A stretch of 64,000 nucleotides of DNA from an uncultured Prevotellaceae bacterium (GCA_947306175.1 CAMZFV010000001.1:1-64000); one strand, 5' to 3'; positions 39,880-50,797 are shown, counted from the first letter of the stretch. Translations and numbers: made by a program. The notes: generated from the letters alone by a model not told the origin.

Positions 39880-41333
39880 TGGCGCGTACCACAATGATGG
39901 ACGAGAACAAGAATATTCCATTGACTGTGTCCGAGGATGCTGACTCCTGCGTGAGATGTAGCGCGGGGGCTTGCAGTGGCGGATGCTGTGATGACGATAT
40001 CGGCCGCTGTAACCTCACGAGTACCAACTGGCTTGAAGATGTGCCAGACAATGACTACGAGATTGTAGAGGTGCTCTTCAAGAACACTCGCCGCGGCTTT
40101 TACCGTAACAGCACCCACTTACCCCTCAAGCGTGGCGATTGGGTGGCTGTCGAGGCCAATCCCGGGCATGACATCGGTCGTGTGGGACTCATGGGACGCC
40201 TGGTCAAGAACCAGATGAAGCGTGTGAACCTGCGCAAGGATGCCGAGATACTGCGTGTCTTCCGTAAAGCCAAGCCGGCTGATATGGAACGCTACGAGCA
40301 GGCTAAGGCCCGTGAGGAGGACACGATGATCCGCTCGCGCAAAATCGCGGTGGATTTGGGACTGAAGATGAAAATCGGTGATGTGGAGTATCAGGGAGAT
40401 GGCAACAAGGCCATATTCTACTACATTGCTGACGAGCGAGTGGACTTCCGCCAGCTCATCAAGGTGTTGGCCGAGGTGTTTAGGATCCGTGTCGAGATGA
40501 AGCAGATTGGAGCCCGGCAGGAGGCTGGCCGCATCGGTGGTATCGGTCCTTGTGGCAGACCATTGTGCTGTGCCACGTGGATGTCGAGTTTTGTGTCGGT
40601 GGCTACCAGTGCTGCACGTTTCCAGGACATTTCTCTCAATCCCCAGAACTTGGCAGGACAGTGCGCTAAGCTCAAGTGCTGCATCAACTTTGAGGTGAAT
40701 ACTTATGTCGAAGCCATTCGTCAGCTTCCAGCTAAGGATATTCATTTGGAGACTAAGGATGCCACATATTACTATTTCAAAGCTGATGCCCTCAAGCGCG
40801 AAATCACTTATTCCACCGAGCGCAATGCGCCTGTTAACACGGTGACCTTGACAGCGGCGCAGGCGTTTGAGGTGATAGCCTTGAACAAGAATGGTGTGAA
40901 GCCTGACAGCCTTAAGCCCGACGATAACAAGAAAACGGCATCTCCGTTCGGTGACCTCTTGACCCAAGAGAGCATCAGCCGCTTTGACAATAAAAAGAAG
41001 AAAAAGAAGAAAAAATCGAGTGGTGGAGATAAATCCGCTGCCGATGCCTCGGCCAATAAAGATGCGCTCCCCGCAGATAAGGTCGAGGAAGGCAATGGTT
41101 CCTCCAAACCCGAACGCAACAAACCCCGTCAAGGAAAGCCTAAACGTCAACCCCAAGACGGCCAGCAGCAGTTTGGTGGCGAGCATCAGTCGCGTGGTGA
41201 CAAACCACGTCGCCAGGATAAGCAGCCGCGACCCGTCAAGACGTTCAGACCTCGACAGGCAACCACCGAGGGTAATCCTTCTTCCAATTCCAATAATGCT
41301 CAAGGCAAACAAGACAATAACGCCAATGAGTAG
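39879..41333 (+). CDS. ricT: PSP1/RicT (YaaT)-family protein with Lys-rich disordered C-terminal tail
   Basis: RIGGIGPCGRPLCCATWMSSFVSVATSAARFQDISLNPQNLAGQCAKLKCCINFE; tail KKKKKKKKSSGG. Confidence 0.9.
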   Translation: MARTTMMDENKNIPLTVSEDADSCVRCSAGACSGGCCDDDIGRCNLTSTNWLEDVPDNDYEIVEVLFKNTRRGFYRNSTHLPLKRGDWVAVEANPGHDIGRVGLMGRLVKNQMKRVNLRKDAEILRVFRKAKPADMERYEQAKAREEDTMIRSRKIAVDLGLKMKIGDVEYQGDGNKAIFYYIADERVDFRQLIKVLAEVFRIRVEMKQIGARQEAGRIGGIGPCGRPLCCATWMSSFVSVATSAARFQDISLNPQNLAGQCAKLKCCINFEVNTYVEAIRQLPAKDIHLETKDATYYYFKADALKREITYSTERNAPVNTVTLTAAQAFEVIALNKNGVKPDSLKPDDNKKTASPFGDLLTQESISRFDNKKKKKKKKSSGGDKSAADASANKDALPADKVEEGNGSSKPERNKPRQGKPKRQPQDGQQQFGGEHQSRGDKPRRQDKQPRPVKTFRPRQATTEGNPSSNSNNAQGKQDNNANE

Positions 41334-41826
41334 CCGCAAGATGCGGCTCTTGATAGCTCAAGCGGTGGCAATGACTGTGTTCGTTGCCGCCGCAGTGCTC
41401 ATCATGCTCTCTTGTCAGCGCAAACCCGTAATGTCTCATGCCCGTTTTTTGCATCTGCCTACCACTGGTTGGCAGCGCACATTGCCATTGACCTTCATGC
41501 CTGAGTATGACGACTCAGCTGCGACCTACGACATCAAGTTAGCCATTAGGCATGATAATACCTATCGTTATCGCAACCTCTCGCTGGTGGTGGATATCAT
41601 TGATGTGGATTCGGTTGTCAACCGCAACACTGTGGACATGACACTTGCTGATGAATACGGCAACTGGACGGGTGGTGGATTTGGCACACTCTACCAGGAC
41701 GAGGTGACCATTGCTCACGTCATTGACCCTGGAGATGCGAGTTCGGTAGTTGTTTGGCAGACCATGCAAGGTTGCGACACGTTGCGAGGACTCGTTGATG
41801 TGGGCATCATTGTAAGCCCATTGTGA
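41326..41826 (+). CDS. gldH: GldH-like gliding motility lipoprotein
   Basis: Lipobox IMLSC; YDIKLAIRHDNTYRYRNLSLVVDI, GNWTGGGFGTLYQDEV. Confidence 0.8.
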   Translation: MSSRKMRLLIAQAVAMTVFVAAAVLIMLSCQRKPVMSHARFLHLPTTGWQRTLPLTFMPEYDDSAATYDIKLAIRHDNTYRYRNLSLVVDIIDVDSVVNRNTVDMTLADEYGNWTGGGFGTLYQDEVTIAHVIDPGDASSVVVWQTMQGCDTLRGLVDVGIIVSPL

Positions 41827-41852
41827 TGATTATCAGACGGATACCTGCTAAT

Positions 41853-41873
41853 AGTTAACGTCTAACAGTTAAA
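41853..41873 (+). repeat. Short 7-nt period array
   Basis: AGTTAAC GTCTAAC AGTTAAA. Confidence 0.6.
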
Positions 41874-41909
41874 AGCAAAAAATAATTTTGTCAATTCGTT
41901 AAAATTACC

Positions 41910-41917
41910 TAAATTTG
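41910..41917 (+). promoter_or_regulatory. -7 element TAAATTTG upstream of gtrA-like gene
   Basis: TAnnTTTG 19 nt before ATG. Confidence 0.55.
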
Positions 41918-41936
41918 CCGAGTTAAAACTGTTATC

Positions 41937-42410
41937 ATGAAGATAGATAAAGCCGAGGCCCGCGAGACGGGCATTCAACTGCTCAAGTATGGAGTGATAG
42001 GCGTGCTCAACACGCTCATCACCATGGTTACTTTCTATCTGCTTAACACTAAGTTGGACTTGTCCTACGGTATTTCTAATGTCACTGGATATGTCCTTGG
42101 TGTGATCAACAGTTTTTTGTGGAACCGCAATTGGGTATTCAAGAGCAAGGACAACTTCAAGCGAGAGCTGCTGCTGTTCGTGTGCGGCTTCCTCATTTGC
42201 CTCGCCTTGCAGTTGGCTGTCAGCGCTATTCTCCTCGAAGGTTTCGGCTGGAAGAACCTCCCCGATGACATCATTCCCTTCTTCCCCATGCAGAAGGCTG
42301 GCCAGAACATCGTCATGGTACTCGCCATGGTTGTGTACACTCTTGCCAATTATGCCTACAACCGCTTTGTCACCTTTCGCGTCAATCCTAAAGGTGATAC
42401 CACGAAGTAA
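41937..42410 (+). CDS. GtrA-family membrane protein
   Basis: LLKYGVIGVLNTLITMVTFYLL, SFLWNRNWVF, NYAYNRFVTFR. Confidence 0.9.
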   Translation: MKIDKAEARETGIQLLKYGVIGVLNTLITMVTFYLLNTKLDLSYGISNVTGYVLGVINSFLWNRNWVFKSKDNFKRELLLFVCGFLICLALQLAVSAILLEGFGWKNLPDDIIPFFPMQKAGQNIVMVLAMVVYTLANYAYNRFVTFRVNPKGDTTK

Positions 42411-42430
42411 ATGTCTTATAGAAATATAAA

Positions 42431-42466
42431 ATGAAAACCGCCTTCAGTTATTGAGGCGGTTTTCAT
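42431..42466. terminator. Convergent bidirectional terminator
   Basis: ATGAAAACCGCCT/AGGCGGTTTTCAT perfect stem between converging genes. Confidence 0.9.
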
Positions 42467-42482
42467 TGTCTTTTGATGGGTT

Positions 42483-44408
42483 TTATGCTTTGTGTTCTTG
42501 CTCTAATGTCAAGAGGTATTTCTTCTTGTCGGTCCCTGAGGCATAGCCGCCAAGGGTGCCGTCGGCGTTGATGACGCGGTGGCAGGGGATAACGATGGCG
42601 ATATGGTTATTGTGGTTGGCCTGGGCTACGGCGCGTGAGCCTTTAGGATTACCCAAACGGGTGGCCTGCTCACCGTAGGAGATGGTCTCGCCGTAAGGAG
42701 TCCGTTGCAATTCATCCCATGCCTTCATCTGGAACTCTGTGCCTTGTAGATGGAGCGGTAGCGAGAACTCACGGCGCATGCCGGCAAAGTACTCGTTCAA
42801 CTGGATGGCGGCTTGGGCGAGTAGGGGAGTGAGCACTTGAACAGGTCGTAAACCCATTTGCCTGGCTTTGTCGTCTATATCCTCTTTTCCCCAACCAATC
42901 ATGACGATACCCTCATCATCGGCAGCGATGGTGATATCACCCACAGGCGTTGGCATCATCGTGTGGCACAAGTCTCCCTTATGAACAGGCTCAATGCCTA
43001 ATTCAGCAGCCTTGTCAAGCATGAGCCGATAGGCAGATGCATAGTCGTTAGTGATAACACCGTCAAGAATAGCGTCCTTGATGGCATCCTTGATGTAGCC
43101 GACAGGGCGTGAGGGCGCCAGCCCGAAGGTCGTCATGATTTCCTCTCCATCGACGGGTGGCTGGAAGTTACGCACGCGGTCTTTTTCCTCAATGTCAACC
43201 AGCTTCTGTTTTACCAGGTCGAAGTTCTCGCGGAAACGTTGCACCTTGTTCTGGTTCTTGCTGGTGATGTCTGCTTTGCACAGGGTCATCAGGTCGTCGA
43301 TATCATCGCCCGCATCAAACAGCAAGCGGCGTACCGCACTGTCGGTCACTTCGTCCTCGACCAGGGCGATAGGTCGCATGTGCAACCCGACGAGCTTTTT
43401 CACATATTTCATGTGGTCGTTGAGTGGCAGACGCATTTTAGCAAAAATCTTGGGCACCATCTTTTCGCCGATGAAGTTGTGGTTGTGGAATGTCCATCCC
43501 AGTTGCGGATCCCAGCGCTTAGTGCGCGCCTTGCCCACATCATGCAACAGTGCCGCCCAGCGCAGCCACACGTCATCACTGGAAGCGGCTACATTGTCAA
43601 GCACCTGCATGGTGTGCATGAAGTTGTCCTTGTGGCCTCGGCCATTGACCGTTTCGACACCCTTAAGCGCCGCCAATTCGGGGAAGATAAGCGGCAGCAA
43701 TCCGCTTTGATCCAATAGAATCCATCCTTGTGAAGGCTGCGGACTGCGCATGATCTTCATCAGCTCCTCGGCAATGCGTTCACGGGTGATGATGTTGATG
43801 CGCTTGGCGTTGCGGCGGATGGCATTGAATGTCTCGGGATAGATGTCAAAACTCAGTTGGGTGGCAAAACGCACTGCGCGCATCATCCTCAACGGGTCGT
43901 CGCTGAAGGTGATGTCCGGGTCGAGTGGGGTGCGGATGATGCGGCGTTCCATGTCACCGATACCGTCAAACGGATCGAGCAACTCACCATAACGTTCCTT
44001 GTTCAGGCAGATGGCCATTGCGTTGATGGTGAAGTCGCGGCGCTTCTGGTCATCATCGAGGGTGCCGTCCTCCACAATGGGGTTGCGACTTTCACGGTGA
44101 TAGGACTCACGGCGCGCTCCTACAAATTCAAGTTCCCATTGACGGGTCTTGACCTGTGCCGTGCCGTATGTCTTGAATACCGCCAAGTGGGCGCATTTGC
44201 CAATGCGTTGTGCGACGGCTCTTGCCACTTCAATCCCTGAACCGACGGTCACAAAGTCCATGTCATTGCAAGGACGTTCAAGGAATATGTCCCTGACATA
44301 TCCCCCCACGACGTAACACTCACGGTGCAGTTCATCAGCGACTTCACCTACCAGCTTCATGACAGGCAAATTCACATGTTCGGCTATTTTTTGGCGGTTG
44401 ATTTCCAT
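42483..44408 (-). CDS. Fusion: CCA tRNA nucleotidyltransferase (HD) - methylated-DNA-protein-cysteine methyltransferase
   Basis: N-term YVVGGYVRDIFLERPCNDMDFVT, LLHDVGKARTKRWD; C-term AVAQANHNNHIAIVIPCHRVINADGTLGGYASG in one uninterrupted ORF. Confidence 0.93.
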   Translation of the reverse strand: MEINRQKIAEHVNLPVMKLVGEVADELHRECYVVGGYVRDIFLERPCNDMDFVTVGSGIEVARAVAQRIGKCAHLAVFKTYGTAQVKTRQWELEFVGARRESYHRESRNPIVEDGTLDDDQKRRDFTINAMAICLNKERYGELLDPFDGIGDMERRIIRTPLDPDITFSDDPLRMMRAVRFATQLSFDIYPETFNAIRRNAKRINIITRERIAEELMKIMRSPQPSQGWILLDQSGLLPLIFPELAALKGVETVNGRGHKDNFMHTMQVLDNVAASSDDVWLRWAALLHDVGKARTKRWDPQLGWTFHNHNFIGEKMVPKIFAKMRLPLNDHMKYVKKLVGLHMRPIALVEDEVTDSAVRRLLFDAGDDIDDLMTLCKADITSKNQNKVQRFRENFDLVKQKLVDIEEKDRVRNFQPPVDGEEIMTTFGLAPSRPVGYIKDAIKDAILDGVITNDYASAYRLMLDKAAELGIEPVHKGDLCHTMMPTPVGDITIAADDEGIVMIGWGKEDIDDKARQMGLRPVQVLTPLLAQAAIQLNEYFAGMRREFSLPLHLQGTEFQMKAWDELQRTPYGETISYGEQATRLGNPKGSRAVAQANHNNHIAIVIPCHRVINADGTLGGYASGTDKKKYLLTLEQEHKA

Positions 44409-44478
44409 TTTTTAACTTCTCTGGTCGCAAAATTACTGCTTTTTTCGCGCTTTTTTTGCTCAAGTTATCAAAAATCAC

Positions 44479-44486
44479 TAATTTTG
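44479..44486 (+). promoter_or_regulatory. -7 element TAATTTTG defining a long rho leader
   Basis: TAnnTTTG ~274 nt before rho ATG. Confidence 0.5.
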
Positions 44487-44759
44487 CCACGCAAAAGCGC
44501 CCAGAGGGCGTGAACTAATCAAGAAAATCCTCCAATTCCATATTCCCTCATTTTCCATATCCTTTTATTTCTCGTGAAATAGAACACGACAATACTCCTG
44601 ATAAAGATAGGGACTTATAGGAATAAAGAATTGAAGACACAAGCATACTGAACAAATCAAAAACAAAATTGGGATATGCGTGCGCGAGAGTGCACGTCTG
44701 GTGTGACACAAGTGGCATAGGATAGCCAGCATACCAGCCTAGAATATTATTGAAGAATT

Positions 44760-46880
44760 ATGTACAATATCAATCAGCTTAATGAGATGGGCGACGAGCA
44801 ACTGCGTGGGCTCGCTAAGTCTATGGGAATCAAACGTGTTGATTCGATTGATCATGATGATCTTGTTTATGAAGTGCTGGATCATCAAGCCGAGGCCGAG
44901 GCTGCTATCGCTCCTGAACCCACCAAGCGCCGTCGAGAACGTATCCGCAAGCCAGCGGCCAAAGCCAATGGCAATGAAGTGACTAAGGATGATGCTGTCA
45001 AGGGAAAGCCAAGAAATGAACAGAATAAAGTTGAGGCCTTACAGTTGAATGACCTCAAACAAGATAATGCACAGATTGCTGAGCCGCAGATAGAGAGTCT
45101 GCAACCTCAGCCGATAGAGGTTAAGGAGGATGAAATGCCTCAAGAACAGCCTGCCGAAACTCCGAAACGTAAACGCGGACGTCCTACTGCAGCCGAGAAA
45201 GCTGCTCGTGATGAGGCTCTGAAACAGACCGATCAGCAGGATAGTCAACCCGAGACCGAGAAGAATCAGGTAAAGGATGAGCCTGTGAGTGAGCAGCCTA
45301 CACGTCGTCGTGGCCGCAAGACCAAACAGCAAAACATGGACCCTGTTCTTCCGTTTGATAATATCGATGATAATCAGTCTCCTGTCTTGAATGAAGAAGA
45401 ACCTATAGAAGTTCCTGTTGAGCCCGAAACCAATGAATTTCAACAGGAAAATGAGGAAATTCAACAGCAACCAGTAGTAGAACAGACTCCCCGTGAACGT
45501 GAAGGCGTTTCTTTGAACTCGTTCTTTAATACGGGCAGTGGATTCACATTCAAGCCTCGCACTCAGGAGGAACGAGAGGAGGCCATGAGACAAGCCGAGG
45601 AATTGCGCCGTCGTCAGGCCGAAGAAGCAGCCGTTGCCCCCATTGTCATCCAGGAGCCAAAGGTGGTTAAGGAGAACAAGAAGAACAAGCGAAAGGCAAA
45701 ACAGCAGCAACAGCAGCAAATTTCAGAGGTCAATCCTTATCTCGATCAGCCCTACAACTTTGATGGCATTCTTGAAGCTCAAGGTGTGCTCGATATTGCT
45801 CCCGAAGGATATGGCTTCTTGCGCTCGAGTGACTACAACTATCTCACTTCACCCGATGATATCTATGTGCAGCAGTCGCAGATCAAGGCTTACGGCCTTA
45901 AGACCGGTGACGTTATTGAAGGCACTATCCGCCCGCCCATGGAGGGTGAGAAATACTTCCCGATGAGCGAAATCCACCTCATCAATGGCCGCACGCCTGC
46001 TTATGTGCGCGACCGTGTGCCTTTTGAACATTTGGTACCCCTGTTCCCTGATGAGAAGTTTGATCTGGTGAGCAAGACCCATCCCACTGTTTCACAACGC
46101 GTGGTGGATATGTTCTCGCCCATCGGTAAGGGACAGCGTGGCCTCATCGTCGCCCAGCCCAAGACAGGTAAGACCATGCTATTGAAGGAAATCGCCAATG
46201 CAATCTCCGAAAACCATCCCGAGACCTACATGATCATTCTGCTTATCGACGAGCGCCCCGAGGAGGTGACTGATATGGCCCGCAGTGTAAACGCTGAGGT
46301 CATCGCATCGACTTTCGACGAGCCGGCTGACCGTCATGTGAAGATTGCCGACCTGGTGCTGAGCAAGGCCAAGCGACTGGTGGAATGTGGCCACGATGTG
46401 GTCATCCTGCTCGACTCGATCACACGTCTGGCACGTGCTTATAACACCATTGCACCTGCATCGGGCAAGATCCTGACTGGTGGTGTGGATGCCAACGCAT
46501 TGCAGCGACCCAAGCGTTTCTTCGGTGCTGCCCGTAACATTGAGGGCGGCGGTAGTCTCACGATCATTGCCACCGCATTGACCGAGACTGGCTCCAAGAT
46601 GGACGAGGTGATCTTTGAGGAATTCAAGGGCACTGGTAACATGGAGTTGCAGCTCGACCGCAAGTTGTCCAACAAGCGCATCTTCCCCGCTGTGGATGTC
46701 ATGGCTTCGAGCACTCGCCGCGATGACCTGCTCTTGCCGCAGGACACCCTCAATAAGATGTGGATTATCCGTCGATTCTTGAGCGACCGCACCTCGGTCG
46801 AGGCCATGGAGTTTGTCAAGGAACGTATGGACCGTACACGTGACAACGAGGAATTCCTGCTCACCATGCAGCAGGGCTAA
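44760..46880 (+). CDS. rho: Transcription termination factor Rho with long N-terminal disordered insertion
   Basis: [39 protein letters not shown]-terminal ~300 aa rich in E/Q/P/K/R. Confidence 0.97.
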   Translation: MYNINQLNEMGDEQLRGLAKSMGIKRVDSIDHDDLVYEVLDHQAEAEAAIAPEPTKRRRERIRKPAAKANGNEVTKDDAVKGKPRNEQNKVEALQLNDLKQDNAQIAEPQIESLQPQPIEVKEDEMPQEQPAETPKRKRGRPTAAEKAARDEALKQTDQQDSQPETEKNQVKDEPVSEQPTRRRGRKTKQQNMDPVLPFDNIDDNQSPVLNEEEPIEVPVEPETNEFQQENEEIQQQPVVEQTPREREGVSLNSFFNTGSGFTFKPRTQEEREEAMRQAEELRRRQAEEAAVAPIVIQEPKVVKENKKNKRKAKQQQQQQISEVNPYLDQPYNFDGILEAQGVLDIAPEGYGFLRSSDYNYLTSPDDIYVQQSQIKAYGLKTGDVIEGTIRPPMEGEKYFPMSEIHLINGRTPAYVRDRVPFEHLVPLFPDEKFDLVSKTHPTVSQRVVDMFSPIGKGQRGLIVAQPKTGKTMLLKEIANAISENHPETYMIILLIDERPEEVTDMARSVNAEVIASTFDEPADRHVKIADLVLSKAKRLVECGHDVVILLDSITRLARAYNTIAPASGKILTGGVDANALQRPKRFFGAARNIEGGGSLTIIATALTETGSKMDEVIFEEFKGTGNMELQLDRKLSNKRIFPAVDVMASSTRRDDLLLPQDTLNKMWIIRRFLSDRTSVEAMEFVKERMDRTRDNEEFLLTMQQG

Positions 46881-46904
46881 TCAACTGCCTTATTGTTGAG
46901 GACG

Positions 46905-47342
46905 ATGGGACGCATCATGGGTATCGACTACGGGCGCAAGCGCACGGGTGTGGCAGTTACCGACCCGCTACAGATTATTGCGGGTAATCTGGCGACTGTT
47001 CCCTCCCACACGCTTATGCAGTTCATCAAGGACTACATCGGGCGAGAGTCGGTGGAGCGCATTGTGGTGGGTCAGCCCACTCAACTCAATGGCGAACCCA
47101 GCGAGAGCATGAAGTACATCACCCCCTTTGTCAACCGCTTGCGCAAGGAATTGCCAGACATGCCCGTTGTGATGTATGACGAACGCTTCACCAGCACGAT
47201 CGCCCATCAAGCGATGATTGATGGCGGAATGAAGAAAAGTGACCGCCGAGACAAGTCTCGTGTTGATGCCATTGCAGCTACCATCATCCTCAACGATTAT
47301 CTTCAAAGTAAATACAATCAACCTGATAATACTGAATCATGA
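46905..47342 (+). CDS. ruvX: Putative Holliday junction resolvase RuvX/YqgF
   Basis: MGIDYGRKRTGVAVTDP, YDERFTS, DAIAATIILNDYL. Confidence 0.93.
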   Translation: MGRIMGIDYGRKRTGVAVTDPLQIIAGNLATVPSHTLMQFIKDYIGRESVERIVVGQPTQLNGEPSESMKYITPFVNRLRKELPDMPVVMYDERFTSTIAHQAMIDGGMKKSDRRDKSRVDAIAATIILNDYLQSKYNQPDNTES

Positions 47343-47911
47343 TTTTACCGATTTATGTTTACGGACATCCTGTGTTGCGCTCTGAGAACGCAACCGTCAC
47401 ACCTGACTTTCCTAATCTTCAGGAACTCATCGAGAACATGAAGGAAACCATGTACCACACCCAGGGCATCGGCATTGCCGCACCCCAGGTGGGCGTTAAT
47501 GCCCGCATCGTCTATATTGACGTGGATGTGCTGGCCGAGGATTTTCCCGAACTCAAAGATGTGCGTATGTTGCTCATCAACCCCGAGATTACTGTTGATG
47601 AAGACGCACCGCTCGTCTCTCGTGAGGAGGGTTGCTTGAGTGTGCCGGGCATCCATGAGAATGTGCAACGCCATGAGAAAATCCACCTGCACTGGCAGGA
47701 CGAGAATTTCCAGGAACACGATCAGGATATCGAGGGCTACCTGTCACGCGTGATTCAACACGAATGTGACCACTTGGACAAGACGCTCTTCATCGACCGC
47801 ATCTCGCCCATACGCAAACAACTCATCCGCAGTAAGCTGAATAATATGGTGAAGGGGAAAGTCTCATGCAACTACCGTTGCAAATTTGCGCCACACAACC
47901 GCAAGAGATAA
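47339..47911 (+). CDS. def: Peptide deformylase
   Basis: GIGIAAPQVG, EEGCLSVPG, QHECDHLDKTLFIDR. Confidence 0.97.
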   Translation: MILPIYVYGHPVLRSENATVTPDFPNLQELIENMKETMYHTQGIGIAAPQVGVNARIVYIDVDVLAEDFPELKDVRMLLINPEITVDEDAPLVSREEGCLSVPGIHENVQRHEKIHLHWQDENFQEHDQDIEGYLSRVIQHECDHLDKTLFIDRISPIRKQLIRSKLNNMVKGKVSCNYRCKFAPHNRKR

Positions 47912-48108
47912 AAAAAGTGGAAGATGTCTCACGACAGCCTCCACAAACCTTAAATCTAATACCATGAAAAACACACATGCAAATATACAACTCTTTTTTT
48001 GAATTGTACAAATTATTTAAGAAACTTTTATATTTTTATAGATAATTTTAGAATTTAGATAATCATGCCCTTTATCTCTATGATGGAGATGCTTGATAAC
48101 CAAAAGAA

Positions 48109-48139
48109 AGGGGCTGCCGGCATCACGCAGGCAGCCCCT
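48109..48139. terminator. Convergent terminator-like hairpin
   Basis: GGGGCTGCC/GGCAGCCCC stem between def and the beta-barrel gene. Confidence 0.75.
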
Positions 48140-48182
48140 CTCATTCATTAATAACTCTTTACTTATCTATTGTTCAACTCCA

Positions 48183-48779
48183 TTAGAATTTAATACCAAA
48201 GGCTAGCTGGATATTGCCGTTCTTGGCTTCACTCATATCGTCCTTGAATACTTCGGTCATACCCAAAGTGTAGCGAGCCTGAACAAATGCATTGTCTGTC
48301 AGGTTGTAGGTGCCGCCCAGGCCAACGCCAAAGTCAACGCTCTTGGTCATGTCCTTGATGTCAATAGACTTCTCATCTTCCACCTTGTATTTACTGAACA
48401 CGTTGAAGCCCACTTGAGGACCGAGGTCGATACTGAAGTTAGGTGTTGCATAGAACTTGAACATCACGGGAACATTGATATAGTTGGTGATGAATTTTTG
48501 ATCGACTTTATCAACACGACCGTCTAAGTCCCCAATCGCAGCATACACCTTGTCCTTACCGCCCTGGGCAGCAAATACAACTTCAGGAGCGATGGCGAAG
48601 TGGGGATTGAATTTGTACTCCATCACCAAACCAGCCTGATAGTTCAGTTGCATGCCATGTTCGACGTTTTTGCCCCAGAAGTTGGTAGCGTCAACGCCGA
48701 CCTTTGCACCGAACTGAAGTTGAGCGCTTGCGCTCATGCACACGATTGCAGCTGCAATCAAAACAAAAACTTTCTTCAT
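48183..48779 (-). CDS. Outer-membrane beta-barrel (porin-family) protein
   Basis: Signal peptide; alternating strands; C-terminal NIQLAFGIKF. Confidence 0.85.
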   Translation of the reverse strand: MKKVFVLIAAAIVCMSASAQLQFGAKVGVDATNFWGKNVEHGMQLNYQAGLVMEYKFNPHFAIAPEVVFAAQGGKDKVYAAIGDLDGRVDKVDQKFITNYINVPVMFKFYATPNFSIDLGPQVGFNVFSKYKVEDEKSIDIKDMTKSVDFGVGLGGTYNLTDNAFVQARYTLGMTEVFKDDMSEAKNGNIQLAFGIKF

Positions 48780-48965
48780 AATTTTCTTTGTTTAATAAAA
48801 CATTTAGTTGTTTTCTTGTTCGTTGATGTCTGCCTTTTGAGCAAAACGACTCTTTGACGCAACAACATCCCCTAGGTTTAACATACAAGATGGAAAAAAT
48901 ACATTTTCGCGAATTTTGGAACATTTTGTGGTGATTTTAGAACACTATTTACCCACATAAATGTA

Positions 48966-48987
48966 GAGACGCAAAACTTTGCGTCTC
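48966..48987. repeat. GAGACGC palindromic repeat, copy 2 (AACT loop)
   Basis: GAGACGCAAAACTTTGCGTCTC. Confidence 0.95.
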
Positions 48988-49030
48988 TTTTGCTCTCGCC
49001 AGTTCCCTGGACCTTTATTTCAAATCGTTG

Positions 49031-49660
<630 letters not shown>

Positions 49661-49684
49661 CTCTCTATCTGTTCAAAATATGTA

Positions 49685-49706
49685 GAGACGCAAAATCTTG
49701 CGTCTC
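49685..49706. repeat. GAGACGC palindromic repeat, copy 3
   Basis: GAGACGCAAAATCTTGCGTCTC, identical to copy 1. Confidence 0.95.
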
Positions 49707-49716
49707 TATTTCTCTT

Positions 49717-49739
49717 CTAAACCCTAAACTCTAAACTTT
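49717..49739 (-). repeat. 7-nt period CTAAA array
   Basis: CTAAACC CTAAACT CTAAACT TTT. Confidence 0.75.
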
Positions 49740-49757
49740 TGCCGCTTAGCGGCAAAA
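49737..49757 (-). terminator. Triloop hairpin TTTTGCCGC-TTA-GCGGCAAAA just after pheS stop
   Basis: 9-bp perfect stem directly downstream of pheS TGA. Confidence 0.75.
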
Positions 49758-49759
49758 TA

Positions 49760-50797
49760 TCAATGTGCGCTCTTGAACTCATCCAGGAAACGCACATCGT
49801 TCTCACTGAACATGCGCAGGTCCTTCACCATGTATTTCAGGTTGGTGATGCGCTCCACGCCAAGGCCGAAGGCATATCCACTATAAACCTTGCTGTCGAT
49901 GCCACTGGCTTCAAGCACGGCGGGATCCACCATGCCGCAGCCCAGGATCTCTACCCAACCAGTGTGCTTGCAGAATCCGCAGCCCTTGCCGCCGCACAGC
50001 ATACACGACACGTCCATCTCGGCGCTGGGCTCGGTGAACGGGAAGTAGCTGGGACGCAGGCGGATCTGGGTATCGGTGCCGAACAATTCCTGAGCGAAGT
50101 GCAACAGCACCTGTTTCAAGTCGGCAAACGACACGTTCTTGTCAATATAAAGACCTTCGATCTGGTGGAAGAAGCAGTGGGCGCGGGCTGTGATGGCTTC
50201 GTTGCGGTAAACGCGGCCCGGGCAGATGATGCGGATGGGCGGCTGATTGCGCTCCATGGTGCGCACCTGTACCGAACTGGTGTGGCTCCTCAACACGATA
50301 TTGCGAGTCACATCCTGCTCGTTCTTTTCGATGAAGAAGGTGTCCTGCATGTCGCGGGCGGGATGGTCGGCAGCGAAGTTCAACGCGCTGAACACGTGCC
50401 AGTCGTCCTCCACCTCGGGACCGTCGGCGATGGTGAAGCCCAGGCGGGAGAAGATGTCGATGATTTGTTTGCGAACTACCGAAATCGGGTGCCTTGTGCC
50501 CAATTCAGCGGGGAAGGCAGGACGCGTGATATCGATCTTGTTCTGCTCCTTAGCCTGCTGCTTGGTAGCCTCACGCAGTGCATTGATCTTCTCGGTGGCG
50601 AGGTTCTTCAGCTCGTTGAGTTTCTGGCCCAACTCACGTTTCTCCTCGGGAGCCACCTCACGGAACTCATTGAACAAAGCCGTCACTTCACCTTTCTTAC
50701 TCAGGTATTTGATACGCAATGCCTCAAGGGCCTCCTCATTCTCGGCCTTGAGATCAGCGATTTGCGCCTTCAGCGCCTCTATCTTATCCTTTAACAT
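49760..50797 (-). CDS. pheS: Phenylalanine--tRNA ligase alpha subunit
   Basis: GTRHPISVVRKQIIDIFSRLGF, GPEVEDDWHVFSALNFAADHPARDMQDTFF, FGLGVERITNLKY. Confidence 0.97.
   Translation of the reverse strand: MLKDKIEALKAQIADLKAENEEALEALRIKYLSKKGEVTALFNEFREVAPEEKRELGQKLNELKNLATEKINALREATKQQAKEQNKIDITRPAFPAELGTRHPISVVRKQIIDIFSRLGFTIADGPEVEDDWHVFSALNFAADHPARDMQDTFFIEKNEQDVTRNIVLRSHTSSVQVRTMERNQPPIRIICPGRVYRNEAITARAHCFFHQIEGLYIDKNVSFADLKQVLLHFAQELFGTDTQIRLRPSYFPFTEPSAEMDVSCMLCGGKGCGFCKHTGWVEILGCGMVDPAVLEASGIDSKVYSGYAFGLGVERITNLKYMVKDLRMFSENDVRFLDEFKSAH

Noticed and set aside
40984-41333. Open frame upstream of gldH overlapping ricT, with A-rich AAAAAGAAGAAAAAG run suggesting a programmed frameshift fusion
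   Set aside because: The required shift is +1 (or -2) and no in-frame X XXY YYZ heptamer is present; gldH has its own ATG and signal peptide at 41326.
40119-41339. 406-aa minus-strand ORF opposite ricT
   Set aside because: Same antisense artefact; no domain recognised and ricT/gldH explain the region.
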